Of a DNA stretch of 37,362 nucleotides, positions 33,736 through 37,362 are shown piece by piece (the stretch's first letter is position 1; each line of letters starts with the position of its first letter). The notes beneath the pieces were generated by a model, which worked only from the letters and a program-made list of their open reading frames with translations, made no database searches and had not been told where the DNA came from. Source of the DNA: Planctomycetota bacterium (GTDB taxonomy: Bacteria; Planctomycetota; UBA11346). The position numbers were made by a program, and so were the translations under genes. Location of the stretch: the NCBI GenBank assembly GCA_025055595.1, contig JANWWU010000024.1, forward strand, positions 1 to 37,362. The letters are read 5' to 3'.

Positions 33736-34602
33736 ATGATCACCTTCATCGGCATCATCTTCGGGCTGATCTGCGTGTTCACCGGCTACATCCTGCACCA
33801 TGGATCGATGATGGTGTTTGTCGCCGCGTGGACCGAGTTCATCGTGATCATCGGCGGCGCGGTCGGCATCTTCATCGCTGCCAACGGGATGACGGTGGTC
33901 AAGCGGACGATCGGCGAGATCCTCGGCCTGCTCAAGCCGAACCCCTTCGAAAGCAAAGAGGAGTACATGAAGCTCCTGGTCATGATGTATCAGCTGTTCA
34001 GCGTCGCGCGCCGCGACGGTTTGCTCGGGCTCGAATCGCACATGGAGGACCCGCACAAGTCGCCGATCATCAGCAAGAACCACACCTTTCTCCATCATCA
34101 TCACTGCGCCGCCTTCTTCTGCGACACGATGAAGGTCGTGATCTCCGGCGGCGTGTCGCCGCATGATCTCGCTGAGATGATGGAGATCGACATCGAGGCG
34201 GCGAAGAACGAAGCGCACGTCATTCCCGAGGCGGTCTCGAACGCCGCCGACGCCATGCCGGCGGTCGGCATCGTCGCCTGCGTGCTCGGCGTCATCGTCG
34301 TCATGGGGCAGATCGGAGGCGAGCCGGCGGCGATCGGCAAGGCGATCGCCGTCGCGCTGGTCGGCACCTTCCTCGGCATCCTCGTCAGCTACCTCATCGT
34401 CGGTCCGATCGCGCGCGCGATCGCGGCCCGCCACCGCACCGAAGAAAACTATCTGCAGTGCATGAAGCACGCCTTGTTCAGCTTCGCGCGCGGAGAGAGT
34501 CCGATCACCTGCGTCGAGTTCGCGCGCCGGCAGATCGAGCCATCGATACGCCCGGGATTCAGCGAAATGGAGAAGGCTTTGAAGGCGGCGAAGAGCGGGT
34601 GA
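33736..34602 (+). CDS. motA: MotA, flagellar stator subunit
   Basis: The 288-residue protein has four hydrophobic spans (about 1-20, 30-50, 170-192 and 205-225) and the cytoplasmic loop between spans 2 and 3. Key residues match E. coli with a two-residue offset: R92/E100 (ARRDGLLGLE) for the rotor contact, and P175 and P224. It pairs with MotB to make the proton channel that drives the flagellar motor. A His cluster in the loop (HTFLHHHHC, about 116-124) resembles the MotA of the long-loop type. The gene begins at an ATG 43 nt downstream of a sigma-54-like element and is 3 nt upstream of motB. Confidence 0.94.
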   Translation: MITFIGIIFGLICVFTGYILHHGSMMVFVAAWTEFIVIIGGAVGIFIAANGMTVVKRTIGEILGLLKPNPFESKEEYMKLLVMMYQLFSVARRDGLLGLESHMEDPHKSPIISKNHTFLHHHHCAAFFCDTMKVVISGGVSPHDLAEMMEIDIEAAKNEAHVIPEAVSNAADAMPAVGIVACVLGVIVVMGQIGGEPAAIGKAIAVALVGTFLGILVSYLIVGPIARAIAARHRTEENYLQCMKHALFSFARGESPITCVEFARRQIEPSIRPGFSEMEKALKAAKSG

Positions 34603-34605
34603 GCG

Positions 34606-35385
34606 ATGGCCGAGGACAAGAAGCAGCCGATCATCATCAAGAAGAAGAAGGGTGGCCATGGCGGGCACCACGGGGGTGCTTGGAAGATCGCCTATGCGGA
34701 CTTCGTCACCGCGATGATGGCGTTCTTCCTCGTCATGTGGATCATCGGCATGGATATCAAGACCAAGCAAGGCATCGCCTCGTACTTCCAGAACCTCAGC
34801 GCGCGCGCGACGCATAACCCGGCCAGCCCCTTCATCGTCAATCTGCAGGGCGCTCCGCCCGTACGACCGCAGCCGGAACCAGTCAAGCCGCGCGACAGCA
34901 ACCTCGACAAGCAGGCGGCCAAGATGATCGCTCAGCAGATCGAGAGCATGATCGCAGCCAGCCCGCAGCTCGAACGACTGCGCGGCAATGTCTCGGTCGA
35001 GATCGGCGACAGAGAGATGCGGATCGAGCTCGCGGATAGCGTGTCGGAAACCTTGTTCATCGCCGGCGGCACCCAGCTGCGCCCCGAGGCGCGCCGCCTG
35101 ATCGAGGGCGTCGCCGTCATCCTGCAGCGTTACCGCAGCAAGTTCGTCATCGAAGGGCACAGCGAAGCGCGCGGTGCCAGCGGCGGCACGGGACAGAACC
35201 TCTGGGAGCTGTCGACTGGCCGAGCGGTCAGCGTCCGCGGAGCGCTCGCCGCCGCCGGCATCAGCGATGAACGGATCCTCGAAGTCAAGGGCCTGGGCGA
35301 CACGCGGCTCAAACGCCGCGACGATCCCTTGAGCCCGGCCAACCGCCGCGTCTCGATCGTCGCCCCCTACGATATTCCGGAGTAA
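34606..35385 (+). CDS. motB: MotB, flagellar stator subunit
   Basis: The 259-residue protein has a Lys-rich N-terminus (KKQPIIIKKKKGGHGGHHGG), one membrane span (about 29-48) with the proton-carrying D32 in AYADFVTAMMAFFLVMW, and a C-terminal OmpA-like peptidoglycan-binding domain (FVIEGHSEARG, NLWELSTGRAVSVRGAL, NRRVSIV). It anchors the stator to the cell wall. A plug region is expected just after the span. The ATG follows motA by 3 nt, with a weak ribosome site inside motA. Length is within the family range. Confidence 0.94.
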   Translation: MAEDKKQPIIIKKKKGGHGGHHGGAWKIAYADFVTAMMAFFLVMWIIGMDIKTKQGIASYFQNLSARATHNPASPFIVNLQGAPPVRPQPEPVKPRDSNLDKQAAKMIAQQIESMIAASPQLERLRGNVSVEIGDREMRIELADSVSETLFIAGGTQLRPEARRLIEGVAVILQRYRSKFVIEGHSEARGASGGTGQNLWELSTGRAVSVRGALAAAGISDERILEVKGLGDTRLKRRDDPLSPANRRVSIVAPYDIPE

Positions 35386-35513
35386 GCCGCTGTGATCAGG
35401 GCGCCATCGCAGTGCTTGCACGGGATGCACGGCGAATAAGAAGATGGGTAGTGGGTGTGCTCGGAGCAAAGCTCGCACGCAGCCAGCGTCCTTGGCCGCG
35501 CGCACGAGGGGTG

Positions 35514-36866
35514 ATGCCTCTGCTCCTCGGGTGGGGACTCAGCCTGTTCAGCAGTGTCGCGCCGGCAGCGCAAGCGACGGCACTCTCGAATAGCGTCACG
35601 GAACCGACCTGGATCGAAGTGACCTTGCAGGATGGCCGTGTATTGCGTGGGCTCTACCAGCCAGCGACGCGCCAGCTGACGATCCAGTACCAGAATGCCT
35701 CGCTGTCTATCGCGATCGATGATCGACAGGTCAGCTTCTGGCGCCCCCTCCCACCGACGATCGCCGGGCTTGAGAGCGAGGCGTCGCGGGCACCGAGCAG
35801 GGAGGGTGGGGCGCGCGGCATCCGCCCGGCGACCGATCGCGAGCTCCTCGGCGACCAACCGGAACGCAACGAGCATTGGATCGTCTTCGATCTGGTCATC
35901 TCGAACCTCGATGATTATAATGATTCTCCGACGCTCGCGGTGCAACTAGCGCCGCCCGAGTGGCCCAGCGCCCCGAATCAGCTCTTCTACTGGAAGCTCG
36001 ACGATCAGCAAGTGACGGTCACGGACACCTTCGTCAGCTGGAGCGAACTGTCTACTCGTGCATATGATCTGGGTTGGTTCCCCACCAGCCGGCAGAGGCT
36101 GATCGCTGCCTACAGTGCGGGCAGCATCGGGGTCGCCAGTACGACGCGCACGATCACGGTTCCGAAAACCTTCGTCCTGCGGATGATCGGCCTGTACGCT
36201 CACAACCAGGTGTATCCCCTGGGCTGCCATACGCCCTTGCCCATACCTCGCCTGCCCGAGATCGTCCGCACCGCGCTGATCACCCAAGGGAACTTGCACC
36301 ACATCGTCGATCGGGCCTTCTTGCCAGAGATCTTCCATAAGCCTCACTCGATCGTTTCCGTAAGGAAACCCCAGGCCAACCAGCCGGCCGCCGACCTCGT
36401 ACCGGACTGGCCGAGAGCACGCACGAACTTTCAACTCGCCGCGCGAACCTTCTTGGAACGCCTGCGACACCTGCGCGAAACGATCGAGATGCTGCAGGAG
36501 AATCAGCAACGCATCGCGCAGTTGACGCGCGAGCTTGAGCGCACGGCACGCTATGAGGGGTTCTTGCAGCACCCCGCGGCGCGCGGTGCCGAAGCCCAGG
36601 AACAAGCAAATGCTGGCGGCTATGTCGGCGTTCTCGAAACCAACCCCGCCTACCGCAGAAAGCTCGATTCCCTGCGGGCCTGCTCTCGACGCCAGGAAGC
36701 TTTGCAGAACTCGATCGCCGAGAAACGTGGCAAGCTGCTCGACAGTATGGTCGATCTCTGGGATGCCAACACGCGCCTGCTGCTCTCCTTCCTCGTCACG
36801 CTCGAGCAGCAGGTACCACCGGACCGCCGCCGGCAGAGCGTTCCTTGCCTCCACACCTCGGACTAG
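35514..36866 (+). CDS. Exported orphan protein
   Basis: I do not recognise this 450-residue protein. The ATG at 35514 gives a clean signal peptide (MPLLLGWGLSLFSSVAPAAQ, then A-TALS) with AGGGG five bases before it. The frame is open upstream to a GTG at 35412, which would add 34 residues that include an Arg-rich stretch. The N-terminal part has WIEVTLQDGRVLRGLYQ and ATRQLTIQYQNASLSIAI, and residues about 90-210 look beta-rich (HWIVFDLVISNLDDYNDSPT). The C-terminal third looks coiled-coil (LERLRHLRETIEMLQENQQR). It lies 128 nt after motB. Its sequence is less GC-rich than its neighbours (for example GATGATTATAATGATTC), which may mean a recently acquired or fast-evolving gene. Confidence 0.65.
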   Translation: MPLLLGWGLSLFSSVAPAAQATALSNSVTEPTWIEVTLQDGRVLRGLYQPATRQLTIQYQNASLSIAIDDRQVSFWRPLPPTIAGLESEASRAPSREGGARGIRPATDRELLGDQPERNEHWIVFDLVISNLDDYNDSPTLAVQLAPPEWPSAPNQLFYWKLDDQQVTVTDTFVSWSELSTRAYDLGWFPTSRQRLIAAYSAGSIGVASTTRTITVPKTFVLRMIGLYAHNQVYPLGCHTPLPIPRLPEIVRTALITQGNLHHIVDRAFLPEIFHKPHSIVSVRKPQANQPAADLVPDWPRARTNFQLAARTFLERLRHLRETIEMLQENQQRIAQLTRELERTARYEGFLQHPAARGAEAQEQANAGGYVGVLETNPAYRRKLDSLRACSRRQEALQNSIAEKRGKLLDSMVDLWDANTRLLLSFLVTLEQQVPPDRRRQSVPCLHTSD

Positions 36867-36888
36867 CTGCTTGCAACCCCAGAGCTGA

Positions 36889-36904
36889 TCTGGCGAATGC
36901 CAGA
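36889..36904 (+). other. Hairpin after the exported orphan gene
   Basis: TCTGGC-GAAT-GCCAGA forms a 6 bp hairpin at 36889-36904. It competes with CCAGA...TCTGG at 36879-36893, so only one of the two can form. There is no T run, so it is not a classical terminator. It could be a weak terminator or an RNA switch, or chance. Confidence 0.3.
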
Positions 36905-37040
36905 CCGCTTCGCTGGTTCACGCCGTGGGCTGAGCTCTCTCGGATTCCAAAACCAGGAAGTCGGGCAGATGTTCTTCCTGTCCAAGTATTCTTTGAGCAC
37001 AATATCGGACCCTGAAACAAAAGGAAGAAAGTGGCAACCG

Positions 37041-37295
37041 ATGAGCAAGTGCCGTTATTGCGGCTCGACCAGCTATGGCAACGGCTGTCTACACAGTCCC
37101 CACCGCAAGCATGAGCATGTCGGCGACGCGCGCGCGTGCGAGTTCTGCGGTTCGACGACATATGGCAGCGGCTGTCTATACAGTCCCACTGGCAAACACC
37201 GTCACGGCCATGGCCAGGGCAAGTGCGTGTGGTGCGGCTCCACCACCACGGGCAGCGGATGCTTGTATAGCCCAACGAAACGGCACGAGCAGTAG
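37041..37295 (+). CDS. Small protein of three CxxC-C-HxH zinc-ribbon-like repeats
   Basis: The 84-residue protein consists of three tandem repeats spaced exactly 29 residues (87 bp). Each reads CxxCGSTxxGxGCLxSPxxKHxH. Cysteines are at 4/7/16, 33/36/45 and 62/65/74; histidines follow at 24/26, 53/55 and 82. The third repeat ends KRHEQ and so lacks the last His. Three Cys and one or two His per repeat could bind a zinc ion each. I start at ATG 37041, with AAGGAAG at 37020-37026 as a distant ribosome site; the frame is open upstream to 36897 but that stretch is not repetitive. Function is unknown; nucleic-acid or protein binding is a guess. Confidence 0.75.
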   Translation: MSKCRYCGSTSYGNGCLHSPHRKHEHVGDARACEFCGSTTYGSGCLYSPTGKHRHGHGQGKCVWCGSTTTGSGCLYSPTKRHEQ

Positions 37296-37362
37296 CGGTG
37301 CATGCGTGTCACCGTCACAGAGGTTGACGCTGCAGGGATGTATCCGAAAGCGTCTTGGCAGA

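Noticed and set aside
36897-37040. Longer start of the repeat protein
   Set aside because: The upstream residues show no repeat or signal, and the 37041 ATG lies just before the first repeat.
37032-37047. TGGCA...GC pattern with sigma-54-like spacing over the start of the repeat protein
   Set aside because: The -12 block is GAGC, not TTGC, and the site overlaps the ATG, so it is likely chance. It also shows that such matches arise randomly here.
1-37362. CRISPR arrays, insertion sequences, phage genes or attachment sites
   Set aside because: No direct repeats with spacers, no transposase or integrase motif, and no inverted terminal repeats were seen.

Overview
This is a GC-rich (roughly two-thirds G+C by eye), densely packed bacterial chromosome segment of about 30 protein genes plus one tRNA and the RNase P RNA. 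No gene-free stretch exceeds about 300 bases. Rod and stator genes for a flagellum, type IV pilus motor genes, an FlgA with a signal peptide and an AcnB-type aconitase point to a motile Gram-negative. RNase Y together with an RNase E/G, an FHA-GAF protein, menaquinone genes and a TTC-rich set of orphan proteins would fit a deep-branching lineage such as the Planctomycetota/PVC group better than a proteobacterium. That placement is an inference from gene content, not a demonstrated affiliation.

Layout. 1-1781 (minus): flgF-flgG-flgA, the distal-rod end of a flagellar operon that runs off the left edge. 1943-6098 (plus): pilT-pilB-pilC, the retraction ATPase, extension ATPase and platform protein of a type IV pilus. 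6224-10994 (plus): RNase E/G, ribosomal protein L21, an exported DUF2225-like protein and DNA polymerase III delta' (holB). 11049-13469 (plus): a fused FeoA-FeoB iron(II) transporter behind a near-palindromic Fur box. 13493-17441 (minus): cysS on its own strand neighbour, then prs, a bL25 ribosomal protein and TatD. 17451-19142 (minus): an ABC-2-type membrane protein. 19231-20530 (plus): a MoeB/ThiF-rhodanese sulfur-carrier activating enzyme and tRNA-Leu(GAG). 20573-27379 (minus): nrdR, a two-ATP-cone ribonucleotide-reductase-like protein, an FHA-GAF-degenerate HD-GYP protein, trmH and acnB. 27485-27850 (minus): rnpB with its own promoter and terminator. 27958-32400 (plus): RNase Y, menF and menD, all overlapping. 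32385-33616 (minus): an orphan protein and a Nudix hydrolase. 33736-35385 (plus): motA-motB. 35514-37295 (plus): an exported orphan protein and a small protein built from three CxxC...C...HxH repeats.

How the genes fit together. The left and right parts of the window are about motility (rod, pilus motor, stator). The flgF and motA start regions each carry a sequence with the GG-N10-GC spacing of a sigma-54 promoter, so flagellar genes here may share sigma-54 control. The middle is housekeeping for translation, RNA decay, nucleotide supply and sulfur transfer.

The parts most worth a second look are the nrdR partner, which carries two ATP-cones followed by a region resembling an anaerobic ribonucleotide reductase that lacks the glycyl-radical end; the FHA-GAF protein with a ruined HD-GYP centre; the DUF2225-like exported protein without its zinc cysteines; and the three-repeat zinc-ribbon-like protein at the right end.
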